64,000 nucleotides of DNA, from assembly GCA_036733165.1 (NCBI GenBank), contig DAINBB010000006.1, forward strand, positions 1 through 64,000, written 5' to 3'. Source of the DNA: JAFGGT01 sp036733165 (GTDB lineage Archaea; Methanobacteriota_B; Thermococci; Methanofastidiosales; NM3). Positions within the stretch are counted from its first letter, which is position 1. Each line of letters begins with the position of its first letter. Shown piece after piece: positions 17,396-26,678 of the stretch. Position numbers and translations under genes: made by a program. A model generated the notes under the pieces. That model saw only the letters and a program-made list of their open reading frames with translations. It made no database searches and was not told where the DNA came from.

Positions 17396-18256
17396 TTATC
17401 TAAATATAATGGAACCGTACCCAACGACCACGTTGGGGTCCCGCGACTTTTCATAAGATGTGGTGTAGTCCAGTATCCTTCCCTTTAGGTCGAACTGGTC
17501 CGCCATCAGCATCGAGATGGCAGCCGCACCATAACCGCACATGGTGTAGTTGAGATTCGCTATGAAGTCGTAAAGCCCGTCGACGTCCTTCTGCTCGACC
17601 ATGTTCAGCACCTGCCTGTCGTTCCTCTCGATCCAGTCGATGGTCTCCCCTTCGCTGCCTGAGAAGGGCCTGTATCCGTAGGCTGCCCCGAAATGCACAA
17701 GGTCAGACGAGGCAATGACGCACACGTTGTCGTCGACCGACGCCTTGATGGCCTGGGAGACCTCTATGACGCTGTCGAGGTCCTGCAGCCCCAGGCATAT
17801 GGGCACGAAGGACACATCGTCACTGAAGTATTGGATGAACGGAAGCTGCACCTCTATCGAATGCTCCATCTGGTGTGCACTGATGTCGTCTGATATCAGG
17901 TCCGAGCTTTCTAAGAGAGCGGAAGCCAGGTCCTCGTCTATCGGCAGACTGCCCATGGGGGTCCTCCATTCCCCCTCCCTCATCAGGGATATCGGGTCGC
18001 CCAGCCCCGTGTGGTTGGGCCCGATGATGATGAATCTGTCGGGCATGTCCTCTGCTAGGGCGGCGTAGAAACTGGCGGCGGTCCTGCCGGAGTAGTAATA
18101 TCCCGCGTGCGGTGAAAGACCGCATGCGATCCCCCTCCCCCTCTTCACGCTGCCGGGCGCAATGCCCATGTCAGACAGGTAACCATTCAACATGCCCCTG
18201 ATTTCCGATGAGGTGGCTGGATAGAAACCTCCCGCGGCGACACTTTCTCTTATCAT
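17396..18256 (-). CDS. amrB: Memo family protein (AmmeMemoRadiSam system B)
   Basis: 286 aa, full length for the Memo family, whose fold is like class III extradiol dioxygenases. Conserved metal-site segments are SPHAGYYYSG (His near 50), IIGPNHTG, HQMEHSIEVQLPF and ASSDLVHFG. In prokaryotes it is found with AMMECR1-domain and radical SAM partners; the radical SAM member is at 52,704 in this window, and no AMMECR1 gene is visible. Its start overlaps the stop of pyrI by 4 bp, so it is read with the pyrimidine genes pyrB-pyrI, as their downstream partner. Confidence 0.88.
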   Translation of the reverse strand: MIRESVAAGGFYPATSSEIRGMLNGYLSDMGIAPGSVKRGRGIACGLSPHAGYYYSGRTAASFYAALAEDMPDRFIIIGPNHTGLGDPISLMREGEWRTPMGSLPIDEDLASALLESSDLISDDISAHQMEHSIEVQLPFIQYFSDDVSFVPICLGLQDLDSVIEVSQAIKASVDDNVCVIASSDLVHFGAAYGYRPFSGSEGETIDWIERNDRQVLNMVEQKDVDGLYDFIANLNYTMCGYGAAAISMLMADQFDLKGRILDYTTSYEKSRDPNVVVGYGSIIFR

Positions 18257-18714
18257 CCCAAAACCTTTTCGACATCTTTTTCATCCATCGTCCGCTCACA
18301 ATACTCACATCTGATGAGCAGCGGCGTTTTTTCCATAATCTTGAAACGCGTTCTCACCTTCTCATGATTCGTGATGCACAGCGGATTGGTACAGGGTATG
18401 ATGCTCTCGAACCTCTCGGGCAACGCTATCTTGCCCTTCTCTATGACATCGTAGTTCTTGATTATGTTGACAGTGGCCTCCGGCGATATGAGGGCTATCG
18501 ACGAAACCTCCTCTGCCGACAGCGCCCTGTTCTCGATCTTCACGATATCCTTCCTCTCCGTCTTCCCGCTACAGACATTCGACGCTATCGTCACTGTCTC
18601 GTTGTACTTCTCCAGATGCAGGATTTTCACGACGGCGTACGCCTTGCCCGGAAGTATGTGGTCTATCACGGTGCCGTTGTTGATGGCGCTGACCTTGAGT
18701 TTCCTCGTGCTCAT
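18253..18714 (-). CDS. pyrI: Aspartate carbamoyltransferase regulatory chain
   Basis: A 153-aa PyrI with the N-terminal nucleotide effector domain (NNGTVIDHILPGKAY) and the C-terminal zinc domain, with cysteines in CTNPLC and CEYC. PyrI joins PyrB trimers into the allosteric holoenzyme, sensing CTP, UTP and ATP. It overlaps the pyrB stop by 4 bp and the downstream Memo gene by 4 bp. Confidence 0.95.
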   Translation of the reverse strand: MSTRKLKVSAINNGTVIDHILPGKAYAVVKILHLEKYNETVTIASNVCSGKTERKDIVKIENRALSAEEVSSIALISPEATVNIIKNYDVIEKGKIALPERFESIIPCTNPLCITNHEKVRTRFKIMEKTPLLIRCEYCERTMDEKDVEKVLG

Positions 18715-19616
18715 CTTTCCACCCCAAGAAGGATCGAGAGTATGGCCATCCTTACAGGGATGCCGTTCTTGGCCTGCTGGAAGTATATGGCGTTCTTCAT
18801 CAGGTCTATGTCATTGGATATCTCCGAGATTCTAGGAAGGGGATGCATGATCTTGGCATTGCCCAGGAGCTTGATAGAGTCCATGTCGATCCTGTATGCG
18901 TCCTTTGTCCTCTCGTATTCGTTGGGGTCGGCGAATCTCTCCTTCTGTATCCTGGTGGCGTATACGATGTCCACCTCGGGAAGCTCGTCGAGATTGACTA
19001 TCTCGGTATATGGTATCTTGCCGTTGAGATGCTTTCTCACACCCTTTGGCATCCTTAGCTCCTCCGGGGAGACGAACACGAGTTCCACGTCGTACATCGA
19101 GAGCGCATGCGCCAGGGAGTGCACGGTCCTGCCGTACTTCAGGTCCCCCAGAAGCGCTATCCTGAGCCCGTCGAGCGCCTTGAACTCCTTCTTCATGGTG
19201 TAGAGGTCCAGAAGTGTCTGGGTGGGGTGCTGATTGGCACCGTCGCCGGCGTTGATCACCGGGATGCTGGCCACTTCTGCCGCAAGCCTTGCAGAGCCTT
19301 CCAGCGGGTTGCGGATCGCGATGACATCGCTGTACTTCTCCATGGTCAGCACGGTGTCGATAAGGGTCTCCCCCTTCTTGACCGACGTGTTGTTGGTGTC
19401 CGAGAATCCGATCACAGAACCGCCGAGCCTTTGCATGGCGGACTGGAACGACATCATGGTCCTGGTGGAGGGTTCAAAGAAAAGTGATGCTAGTATTTTT
19501 CCCCGTGCGAGGTCCGTTCCGCATGAAACATACCGTTCCATCTCCTTGGCCTTTTCATGGATGAACTCGATCTCTGCCTTGGAGATATCTCTTATTGATA
19601 TGATGTCTTCAAGCAT
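18711..19616 (-). CDS. pyrB: Aspartate carbamoyltransferase catalytic chain
   Basis: A 301-aa catalytic chain that makes carbamoyl-aspartate in pyrimidine synthesis. The carbamoyl-phosphate motif STRTMMSFQSAM, the 80s-loop segment and HPLPRISEIS are intact. I choose the ATG at 19616 (MLEDIISIRD) over 19625 because the shared TATA box lies 26 nt upstream of 19616, which suggests a leaderless transcript. It is first in pyrB-pyrI-memo and divergent from pyrC. Confidence 0.95.
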   Translation of the reverse strand: MLEDIISIRDISKAEIEFIHEKAKEMERYVSCGTDLARGKILASLFFEPSTRTMMSFQSAMQRLGGSVIGFSDTNNTSVKKGETLIDTVLTMEKYSDVIAIRNPLEGSARLAAEVASIPVINAGDGANQHPTQTLLDLYTMKKEFKALDGLRIALLGDLKYGRTVHSLAHALSMYDVELVFVSPEELRMPKGVRKHLNGKIPYTEIVNLDELPEVDIVYATRIQKERFADPNEYERTKDAYRIDMDSIKLLGNAKIMHPLPRISEISNDIDLMKNAIYFQQAKNGIPVRMAILSILLGVER

Positions 19617-19632
19617 TATTTCCACCTAGGCA

Positions 19633-19650
19633 CCACTTTTTATAAAGTGG
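19633..19650. promoter_or_regulatory. Symmetric pyrB/pyrC promoter
   Basis: CCACTTT-TTAT-AAAGTGG is a perfect 7-4-7 palindrome with a TATA box at its centre (19642). The pyrB ATG (19616) and pyrC ATG (19668) are each 26 nt from that centre, so both genes may share one symmetric TATA element and be leaderless. The palindrome could also be the operator for pyrimidine control. Confidence 0.6.
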
Positions 19651-19667
19651 ATACCTATAGTTTTCTT

Positions 19668-20834
19668 ATGGACCCACTCAATATAAATATTTTGACACCT
19701 ACCGGAAAGCAGGGCAAATGTCTTCTTATCGATGGCGAACGGGTGTCGGAACTGGGACCTTGCGGAAAAGGTGCGCCTCCGGGCCATGTCCTGTTGCCGT
19801 CCTTCATCGACATGCACGTCCATTTCAGGGATTTCGAGCAATCCGCCAAAGAAACTGTCAAGACGGGGTCCATGGCCGCATTGGCAGGCGGCGCGTCCGC
19901 CGTGTGCGACATGCCGAACACGGTCCCGCCGGTCTCCAGCAGGGATATCTATGAGAGACGGCAGGCCCTTTTCGAAAGAGATTCGATGTGCGACTTTCTG
20001 ATAAACTTCTGCATCTATGACAAAGCATCTTTGGAGGCGGCGAAAAACGTGGACGCCTTCTTCATAAAGATATTTTTAGGAGAGACCACCGGCTCCTATG
20101 TCCTTGACCCCGACCTCCTCGAGGATGTCTTCCGGCTGAGACGACCGATAGCTATCCACGCCGACATCGACGGCATGAAGTCCAGTATAAAATACTCAAA
20201 GAGATTCGGGACCCCCCTCCACATATGCCATGTCTCGAAGAGGGAGGAGGTGGAGCTCATTGCAGGGAACAAGGACGGGAACATAACATGCGAGGCCACG
20301 CCCCATCATCTGTTCCTTTCCGGAGAATATGATGTGAAGCCCCCTCTTTGCAACGAGACCGACAAGAGGTATCTGTGGGCCTCATTGGGAAATGTCATCG
20401 ACATCGTCTCATCCGACCATGCCCCCCACACCCTCGAGGACAAGGATGCGGGAGCATACGGCGTGTCGGGCATCGAGACGCTGGTGCCGCTGATGTACAC
20501 CGCCCTATCCCGGGGCAACATATCCTATGAGAATTTTTGCAACTGCATGTATCTCAATCAGTCAAGGATCCTGTCGCGGCTTGGGAGGGATTTCGGTTTT
20601 GGGCTCGGGGGCAGGGCAGACTTTACAATATTGGATACCAGCGAGACCTTTTCTATAGACCCTGGAAACTTCCATTCAAAAGCCAAACATTCCCCTTTTG
20701 AGGGATTTGGGGTGGATGCCAGGATATCCGAGACCTGGGTGCGGGGAAAACCCTTCTTCATTGACGGAAAATTCTTAGAGGGCGCCAACGGAAAGCAAAT
20801 CTCCAAAGGCTATAGATTCAACCATAAAGCTTAA
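19668..20834 (+). CDS. pyrC: Dihydroorotase
   Basis: A 388-aa amidohydrolase that closes carbamoyl-aspartate to dihydroorotate. Metal ligands are seen in DMHVHFRD, a lysine in FFIKIFLGET (carboxylated lysine position), EATPHHL and SDHAPHT. The ATG at 19668 (MDPLNINI) is chosen over 19647, which would overlap the shared promoter. Divergent from pyrB. Confidence 0.93.
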   Translation: MDPLNINILTPTGKQGKCLLIDGERVSELGPCGKGAPPGHVLLPSFIDMHVHFRDFEQSAKETVKTGSMAALAGGASAVCDMPNTVPPVSSRDIYERRQALFERDSMCDFLINFCIYDKASLEAAKNVDAFFIKIFLGETTGSYVLDPDLLEDVFRLRRPIAIHADIDGMKSSIKYSKRFGTPLHICHVSKREEVELIAGNKDGNITCEATPHHLFLSGEYDVKPPLCNETDKRYLWASLGNVIDIVSSDHAPHTLEDKDAGAYGVSGIETLVPLMYTALSRGNISYENFCNCMYLNQSRILSRLGRDFGFGLGGRADFTILDTSETFSIDPGNFHSKAKHSPFEGFGVDARISETWVRGKPFFIDGKFLEGANGKQISKGYRFNHKA

Positions 20835-20860
20835 AATAATATCAAAAAATATCACATTCA

Positions 20861-21172
20861 ATGCTTAAGATATACCACTTCTACGCTGATTGGGCCGAGG
20901 ACTGCGACGTACAGAACAGCATACTTGAGGAACTGGTGCGCGACTATGACGACATAATCGTCGAGCTTGTCAACGTCGACTACCAGGAACCCAAGGCCAA
21001 GAAATACGAGATCGTGACCATTCCCACGCTCGTGTTCGAGCTTGACAAGGAAGTGGTATCGAAGATAGAGGGCCTCATGGAGCTTGAGGACCTTGAGGAC
21101 GTTATCGACGAGATATTCTCTGAGGAGTATGAAGAGGAGGAGTTTTGGGACGATTCCCCAGACACGCAATAG
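20861..21172 (+). CDS. Thioredoxin-fold protein lacking the CxxC motif
   Basis: 103 aa with a thioredoxin pattern: beta-alpha start (MLKIYHFYADWAEDC), middle strand (IIVELVNVDYQEP), and the cis-proline TIPTLVFELD. At the active site only one Cys (DC) remains of the usual CxxC, so it is unlikely to be an ordinary disulfide reductase. The C-terminus is strongly acidic (EEYEEEEF). It overlaps nothing but sits 14 bp before the membrane kinase-like gene, suggesting co-transcription. Confidence 0.75.
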   Translation: MLKIYHFYADWAEDCDVQNSILEELVRDYDDIIVELVNVDYQEPKAKKYEIVTIPTLVFELDKEVVSKIEGLMELEDLEDVIDEIFSEEYEEEEFWDDSPDTQ

Positions 21173-21186
21173 CCGCCGGTGATCAA

Positions 21187-21825
21187 GTGACAAGCGACAT
21201 GATAGAGGAACTTAAGAGGAAGGCCGTGCACATCGGGATGGGCCTTTGGATGTTCTATCCCCTCTTCCTTGAAAGGATCCCCGCCCTTATGGTCGTCCTC
21301 TTCATGCTGTTTTTGGCCCTTTTCATTCTCAGGCCCCATGTATGGGGCAAGGCGTTCGATGCCATCGCCAGACCCGAGGACCACGGTTACAGATATCTCA
21401 TCGGGCCTCTCGTCTACATCTGCGCCATCGGCATCTGCGTCATGTCATATCCACTCTTCATATCTGCCGGCTCCATCGGCATCATGGCGTTCGGGGACGG
21501 ATTCGCGACCCTTGTGGGAAAGAAGTGGGGGAGGATCAGAAATCCATTGGACATGAACAAGACGCTGGAGGGAACCTTCGCGTTCATACTCTTCGCTTTC
21601 TTGGCCGTGACCCTTTCCTTTTATTTCACCGCACCGATCACCCCGAAGACGGACATATTGATAGTCACCGCCACGGGGGCCCTGATAGGTGCATTTGTGG
21701 AGATGTTCCCGTTCGAGGAACACAGGGGAAGCGGGATATTCCGGAGAATAATCATTGACGACAACTTCTTTGTGCCCATCGTCTCCGGGCTTGCGATGTA
21801 TGCCATATATCAGTTTTACCTGTAG
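21187..21825 (+). CDS. Dolichol/phytol-kinase-like CTP-dependent membrane protein
   Basis: About 212 aa with six to seven membrane segments. The conserved loop MAFGDGFATLVGKKWGR followed by NKTLEGT is the CTP-binding pattern of the SEC59/phytol kinase/CTP:diacylglycerol kinase group, related to phosphatidate cytidylyltransferases. In archaea such enzymes may phosphorylate isoprenoid alcohols for lipid or glycan carriers. GTG at 21187 after GGTGATCAA is the likely start; ATG at 21199 is the alternative. Confidence 0.78.
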   Translation: MTSDMIEELKRKAVHIGMGLWMFYPLFLERIPALMVVLFMLFLALFILRPHVWGKAFDAIARPEDHGYRYLIGPLVYICAIGICVMSYPLFISAGSIGIMAFGDGFATLVGKKWGRIRNPLDMNKTLEGTFAFILFAFLAVTLSFYFTAPITPKTDILIVTATGALIGAFVEMFPFEEHRGSGIFRRIIIDDNFFVPIVSGLAMYAIYQFYL

Positions 21826-21850
21826 AGAAAAGAAAAAGAGAGAACGAGCC

Positions 21851-22651
21851 CTATTCGAGCTCCTTCCTTATGAACTGCCTGTACGCCACGGCCAGCGCAG
21901 GGATCGCATATACCGCCATGATGATCAGCGCCGTCGCCACGGACGGATGGTAGTCGACCACCTTTATCGCCCCTGCGTCTATAATCGTTGTCTGCGGGAA
22001 GGGGACTGTAAGGATGTCCGTCACCACCGTGGACGCAGAGGTCACCAGGAACCACGCCTTCTCTCCCACCACGCTCAGTATCCCTCCCACCATCGGCAGG
22101 ACAAGGAAGAACGCCGCGAACACCAACACGCTCGATGCAAGCGTTGAGCGAAGCGATGTGGAGATAAGGAACGTCATGCACATCAATGTCATCAGGTACG
22201 CGACCGCCAACAGCATGGAGTAGACCATTCTTGACGGTACCGTCCCGTTGATCCCGAGGTCTATGACCCCCGCGAGGAGATAGTACAGGCATAGCACGCC
22301 TATCGACACGAGCAGGGCGGCCACGAACTTGCCGACGAATATGGTCCTTCTCCTGACGGGATTCGGATAGATGACAAAGGCTGTGCCTTTCTCGAAGTCA
22401 TACACCACCGAATCGGCCCCGAACAGCGTGACGAGCAGGATGATTATTATGTCTATGAAGCTGGTGAAGAACTGTATCATTTCCTTGGCGTCCGGATAGG
22501 ACTCGCCCACGACCGGGGGCACTATCAAAACCGCGCCAACGAAGACGGCGATGATGCCCAGCATTATGTAGAGCTTCTTTCCTCTGAGGAACTTTAGCAT
22601 CTCGTACCTCACTATCGTCGTGAGCTGTGAGAATCCTGAAACATCGCTCAT
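21851..22651 (-). CDS. ABC-2 type exporter permease
   Basis: 266 aa with about six membrane spans and the ABC-2 permease layout (RYEMLKFLRGKKLY start; a FEKGTAFVIYPNPVRRRTIFVGKF loop). Its ATG overlaps the stop of the ATPase gene (ATGA), so the two form one exporter. Substrate unknown. Confidence 0.85.
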   Translation of the reverse strand: MSDVSGFSQLTTIVRYEMLKFLRGKKLYIMLGIIAVFVGAVLIVPPVVGESYPDAKEMIQFFTSFIDIIIILLVTLFGADSVVYDFEKGTAFVIYPNPVRRRTIFVGKFVAALLVSIGVLCLYYLLAGVIDLGINGTVPSRMVYSMLLAVAYLMTLMCMTFLISTSLRSTLASSVLVFAAFFLVLPMVGGILSVVGEKAWFLVTSASTVVTDILTVPFPQTTIIDAGAIKVVDYHPSVATALIIMAVYAIPALAVAYRQFIRKELE

Positions 22652-23598
22652 TTTATCATCTCCATGTAGATGCTTTCAAGCGCCAGACCCTTCGGATTGA
22701 ACGCAGTGAGAGGTATGCCCTGCGAGACCAACCATTTGAGAAGTTCGTTCCTGCACTCCTCCGTCTCTCCTACGAAGGCGATGCTGTATCTCCTTTCACC
22801 GGTCTTCTTGACATCCTGCACTGTTGACTTCACGTCCTTGGCGCACTCCTCGTATCCGCCTATCATCTTTATCTGTTCCTCCGTCAGGGGCGTCAGGGTC
22901 TCTATTTCGACCTCTTTCACAGTGAAGAACTTCTTTGAAAGGGCGTCGACAGTGTCATATGCCAGTATCTCGCCCTTGTTGATCAGGGCCACCCTGTCGG
23001 CGATTTGTTGCACCTCCGGCAAGAGGTGAGATGATAAGAATATCGTCTTTTTATGTCTGATGTCGTTGATCAGGTCCCTTATCTCCGCCATTCCCTTTGG
23101 ATCCAGCCCAGAGGAAGGTTCGTCAAGTATTATGAGGTCCGGGTCGTGCAGCATTGCCTGTCCGAAACCCAGGCGCTGCTTCATGCCTTTTGAGAAGGAC
23201 CCCACTCTCGTGTCTGCCCATTCGGAAAGCTTCACCATCTTGAGTATCTCTTCTATCCTGCCATCAAGGTCGTCCACACCCCTTATCTTTCCGAGATACG
23301 TTAGGGTGTCTATGGGCGTTAGATAGGGATAGAAATCCGGGGTCTCCACAAGGCATCCGACGCTCCTTAGAGCGACCTTCTTGTTCTTTGTCACATCGTT
23401 CCCGTCTATGTATGCGGTCCCGCTTGTCGGCCTTATCAGACCTGTGAGTATCTTGATAGTGGTGCTCTTCCCGGCACCGTTGGGTCCGAGGAATCCGACA
23501 CAGTCGCCCCTCTCTATGTCAAGAGATATGCCTTTGAGCGCTAGTATCTTGAAGGTATACCTCTTTGTGAGATTCTCTATCTTGATCATTGGATCCAT
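22648..23598 (-). CDS. ABC transporter ATP-binding protein
   Basis: About 316 aa: Walker A GPNGAGKST, signature SFSKGMKQR, Walker B LIILDEPSSGLD, H-loop SSHLLPE, then a C-terminal extension typical of DrrA/CcmA-type exporters. ATGs at 23598 and 23589 are both possible starts. It pairs with the permease that follows. Confidence 0.9.
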   Translation of the reverse strand: MDPMIKIENLTKRYTFKILALKGISLDIERGDCVGFLGPNGAGKSTTIKILTGLIRPTSGTAYIDGNDVTKNKKVALRSVGCLVETPDFYPYLTPIDTLTYLGKIRGVDDLDGRIEEILKMVKLSEWADTRVGSFSKGMKQRLGFGQAMLHDPDLIILDEPSSGLDPKGMAEIRDLINDIRHKKTIFLSSHLLPEVQQIADRVALINKGEILAYDTVDALSKKFFTVKEVEIETLTPLTEEQIKMIGGYEECAKDVKSTVQDVKKTGERRYSIAFVGETEECRNELLKWLVSQGIPLTAFNPKGLALESIYMEMIK

Positions 23599-23706
23599 AT
23601 GAATCATAGACCTGTAGGTTGGCATGGTTATATATTTTTGCTCTGTTATCGATTAATATATAATGGCAACCCCTTATGTCATTTATCCACAAAGGAAAAA
23701 AGAGAA

Positions 23707-24309
23707 ATGTCAAAAATGAACATTAAAGACGAATTGGAGTCATTGGAAAAGACACAAAACGATTTACGGTTCAATGACATCGACATTGACCCAGAGACAA
23801 TAAGGGCGATAATGATCAACGAAGTTGTGTCCCTCGACACTAGACAGGACTTTTATGGGGGAGATGGAGCCGACTACCTAAAAACGACAATACCTCTTTT
23901 CCAGAGAGCTGGCCTGCAAGTATCGTCGATCCAGGACATAACGGATATGGGTGTTTACATTACCAACGCCGTCAAAATTCCAAAGTCCGAATATGCTGTG
24001 GAGAGAAGTAGCATTGAGGTGAGCTTGCCCTTTCTTGAAAAGGAGTTGGCCCTGTTTCCTAATGTCATGGTGATAATGCTGATGGGGGATGTTGCAAAGA
24101 AGTCCTTTAACATGATGGCGAGAAAAACGCTTAAGAAAAACATCGTCCCGTCCACATCGACATACAAATTGAGAAATAGTGAGATTTACTATGGAAAGGT
24201 CAGAATTCTGCCTTCCTACATCATGACGGGCAAGAACATACTGATCGAAAAATCAAAGTTTGAGATGGCCGCCGAGGACATAGCCACCATGGCGGAATTG
24301 ATCAAGTGA
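23707..24309 (+). CDS. Uracil-DNA glycosylase superfamily protein
   Basis: 200 aa. The stretch from IMINEVVSLD through DYLKTTIPLFQRAG, DITDMGVYITNAVKIPK to VIMLMGDVAKKSFN follows a UDG-superfamily branch that I recognise in bacteria and archaea; the catalytic GMRPGN-type motif of classic UDG is not evident, so activity is uncertain. The ATG at 23707 follows an A/G-rich leader; an upstream in-frame start at 23599 would overlap the ABC gene promoter. Confidence 0.75.
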   Translation: MSKMNIKDELESLEKTQNDLRFNDIDIDPETIRAIMINEVVSLDTRQDFYGGDGADYLKTTIPLFQRAGLQVSSIQDITDMGVYITNAVKIPKSEYAVERSSIEVSLPFLEKELALFPNVMVIMLMGDVAKKSFNMMARKTLKKNIVPSTSTYKLRNSEIYYGKVRILPSYIMTGKNILIEKSKFEMAAEDIATMAELIK

Positions 24310-24468
24310 CCATACATAGATTGAAAGGACTGTTCATGGGCCCGTCCAGACAATACCGATAAGGGCATGAATTGGTTTTTTATATGACATTCAATCAAAA
24401 CCATGCGGCCTTGCCCGCAAAATATTGGTTTCTCGCGATATTTTATTAATATATACAGCCTGTAATAT

Positions 24469-24888
24469 ATGATGAGAAGTGAACTGATCGCCCCATGCGG
24501 GATGAACTGCAACATATGCAAGTATTATTATCGGAAAAAGATGCAGTGCCCGGGATGCAGAGCGGAAGACGAGAAAAAACTGGAGGGCTGCCGGAATTGC
24601 ATCGTCATAAACTGCGAGGAACTCAAGAAAAACGATTCTGAATTCTGCTTTGATTGCCCTAAGCTTCCTTGCAGAAGGATAAAGGCCCTGGATAAGAGAT
24701 ACAGCACCAAATACCATATGAGCATGCTTGAGAATCTTAGATGCATCAAGGAAGAGGGCATGGATTCCTTCTTGAAGAAGGAAGAACAGAAATGGAAGTG
24801 TCCGCGCTGTGGCGGGATCGTGACCTGCCACGGTGGCAAGTGCCTGCAGTGCGGCTTTGAGAAGTTTTCAAATCCGGTGACACCCTGA
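24469..24888 (+). CDS. DUF3795 cysteine-rich protein
   Basis: 139 aa: the DUF3795 core (IAPCGMNCNICKYYY, CPGC, CRNC, FCFDCPKLPCRRIK) plus a C-terminal zinc ribbon (CPRCGG and CLQCGF). DUF3795 proteins are common in methanogens and anaerobes and probably bind zinc or an Fe-S cluster; the role is unknown. A TATA run at 24440-24456 sits so close that the transcript may be leaderless. Confidence 0.82.
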   Translation: MMRSELIAPCGMNCNICKYYYRKKMQCPGCRAEDEKKLEGCRNCIVINCEELKKNDSEFCFDCPKLPCRRIKALDKRYSTKYHMSMLENLRCIKEEGMDSFLKKEEQKWKCPRCGGIVTCHGGKCLQCGFEKFSNPVTP

Positions 24889-25256
24889 TCCTATTGTGGG
24901 GAAAGAAGGGCCTGAGGGCAGTGGAGGGATGCTTGGCCCCGATTTATGAGCATAAATATCAATGATTAGAAAATATTTATTCGATAAAATACATATACAA
25001 CGTTTTTTAATCATAATATTTGATAATATTGTTTAGATTTCTGATTCACCTTACTGTTGCTCTCTAGGAAATCCGTTTTATAGAGAGTATTGATATGCAA
25101 TATTGGTGATATAATTGAAAAACAGAAACTTACCATTCCCAATACTCCTCAAGAGGGGGATAATGCATACCAACGCGCCCGCAAATGAAAGGGACGTAGT
25201 CATGAGGGCGGTGTTCGGTGGATAAGATTTAATACAGGACCGATAGTTGTAGATAC
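24889..25256. other. AT-rich region upstream of orc1/cdc6; origin candidate
   Basis: 368 nt without a gene. It holds an AT-rich stretch (24955-25045) able to unwind, an inverted repeat CTCTCTA/TAGAGAG (25060-25066 and 25081-25087), and a G run (GAGGGGGATA near 25152). Archaeal origins usually lie beside orc1/cdc6, but I could not identify clear origin recognition boxes. The promoter of the initiator gene (GATTTAATA) is at its right end. Confidence 0.3.
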
Positions 25257-26381
25257 ATGGACATCAAGGATATGCTAATGTCTGACGAGACGCTGTTTCG
25301 GGACGAGCAGGTCTTCAATCCGAACTATCTCCCGGACACCCTTCTCTTCAGGGACCGGGAGCTTCAGTCATTGGTGGCCTTGATGAAACCTGGCATCAGG
25401 GGAGGGAAGCCCCACAACACCCTGGTCATCGGACCTCCTGGGACAGGGAAGACAACCACCATACATTTCCTTTTCGATGAGATAGAGAGCGTCTCTGACA
25501 AGATGGTGACCGTCCATATAAACTGCAAGCTCTCAAACACGAAGTTCTCCGTCATGTCCGACATCCACAAGAGGATATTCGGTTACCGTCCACCAGATAC
25601 CGGCGTTCCATACAAGAACATCTACGAGAAGGTCATGACGAGCCTGGATCGCAAGGACCAAAGCCTTCTCGTCGCGCTCGACGATATCGATTTTCTCTTC
25701 GAGCAGAAGTATGCGAACGACATCATGTACGACATATTGCGCGCATACGAGCACTTTCCAAATGTCAGGACAGGCGTGGTGGCCATGCTCTCCAAGGACG
25801 ACTTCAGGGAGGTGCTCGCCACAAAGCTGTACAGCATATTCATGCCTCAGGAGGTGGCGTTCCCGCCCTACTCTATGCATGAGACGTACGAGATCCTCAA
25901 GACGAGGGCCCATGCCGGATTCTTCCCGAATGTGATATCCGACGAGCTGGTGGAGCACGTGGCCGAGTACACCACAAGGCACGGCGACCTCAGGGTGGGG
26001 ATATCCCTGCTCTCGTCGAGCGGCCTCATAGCAGAGTCCAAGGCGAAGAGGAAGATAGAGCTTGAGGACATAGAGGAGGCGTATGAGAAGAAGGCGAGAT
26101 TCGTCACGCTTGAGGAAAAGCTCTCGGTCCTCTCGGATGCGGAGCTCAAGCTTTTGAGGGAGATAGCGTTAGATGGCGGGATAAGGTCCGGCAAGCTCTA
26201 CGACAGGACAAGGACGGTACTGAACAAGAAGACGTTCTCCCAGGCCCTCAACAAGCTGGAGACATACGGGCTAATAGACAGCAAGTTCGTCACTGTCGGG
26301 AGGGGCAGGACTAGGTCATTCTACTCAAAGTTCCCGGAAGACGACATGCTGCTTACAATAGACGAGATATCTAAACGTTGA
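25257..26381 (+). CDS. cdc6: Orc1/Cdc6 replication initiator
   Basis: 374 aa: an AAA+ ATPase (Walker A GPPGTGKTTT at about 60-69, Walker B LLVALDDID, arginine-rich sensor region RHGDLRVGISLL) followed by a C-terminal winged helix (LRKIALDGG-like region, SQALNKLETYGLI). It binds origin DNA and loads the MCM helicase. Length and domain order are typical. Confidence 0.93.
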   Translation: MDIKDMLMSDETLFRDEQVFNPNYLPDTLLFRDRELQSLVALMKPGIRGGKPHNTLVIGPPGTGKTTTIHFLFDEIESVSDKMVTVHINCKLSNTKFSVMSDIHKRIFGYRPPDTGVPYKNIYEKVMTSLDRKDQSLLVALDDIDFLFEQKYANDIMYDILRAYEHFPNVRTGVVAMLSKDDFREVLATKLYSIFMPQEVAFPPYSMHETYEILKTRAHAGFFPNVISDELVEHVAEYTTRHGDLRVGISLLSSSGLIAESKAKRKIELEDIEEAYEKKARFVTLEEKLSVLSDAELKLLREIALDGGIRSGKLYDRTRTVLNKKTFSQALNKLETYGLIDSKFVTVGRGRTRSFYSKFPEDDMLLTIDEISKR

Positions 26382-26589
26382 AGAACTCGTTTTCCTTCGA
26401 TTCGGGAGTTTCCGGTCTGGCCCCCTCAAATATCTTTTCAAGGTCGATGTCGTTTTCCGACTTCAGGATGGGCTTTGCCTCCATCTTCCATAGATAGAGT
26501 TCCTTGGCCTTGGCGATCAAGGTATCCAGATTTTCAAGCCCTGAAAGCTCGATATCGCCTATCTTCACGAAATTCCCGTTAATTGGCAT
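26371..26589 (-). CDS. Small hypothetical protein
   Basis: 72 aa, soluble, charged, with one clear amphipathic helix (LDTLIAKAKELYLWKM) and an acidic C-terminus. It overlaps the end of cdc6 by 11 bp, tail to tail. An AT-rich promoter-like stretch precedes its ATG. No family recognised. Confidence 0.5.
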   Translation of the reverse strand: MPINGNFVKIGDIELSGLENLDTLIAKAKELYLWKMEAKPILKSENDIDLEKIFEGARPETPESKENEFFNV

Positions 26590-26678
26590 ATTATTGAGTA
26601 TATTTTTACATAAATAAACTTATTGGAAAAACTCCGGCCCTTTAAAAAAATATTTATTTTGATATTGTAAATAGGTCC

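Noticed and set aside
18208..19203. 331-codon plus-strand frame
   Set aside because: Antisense to pyrI and pyrB.
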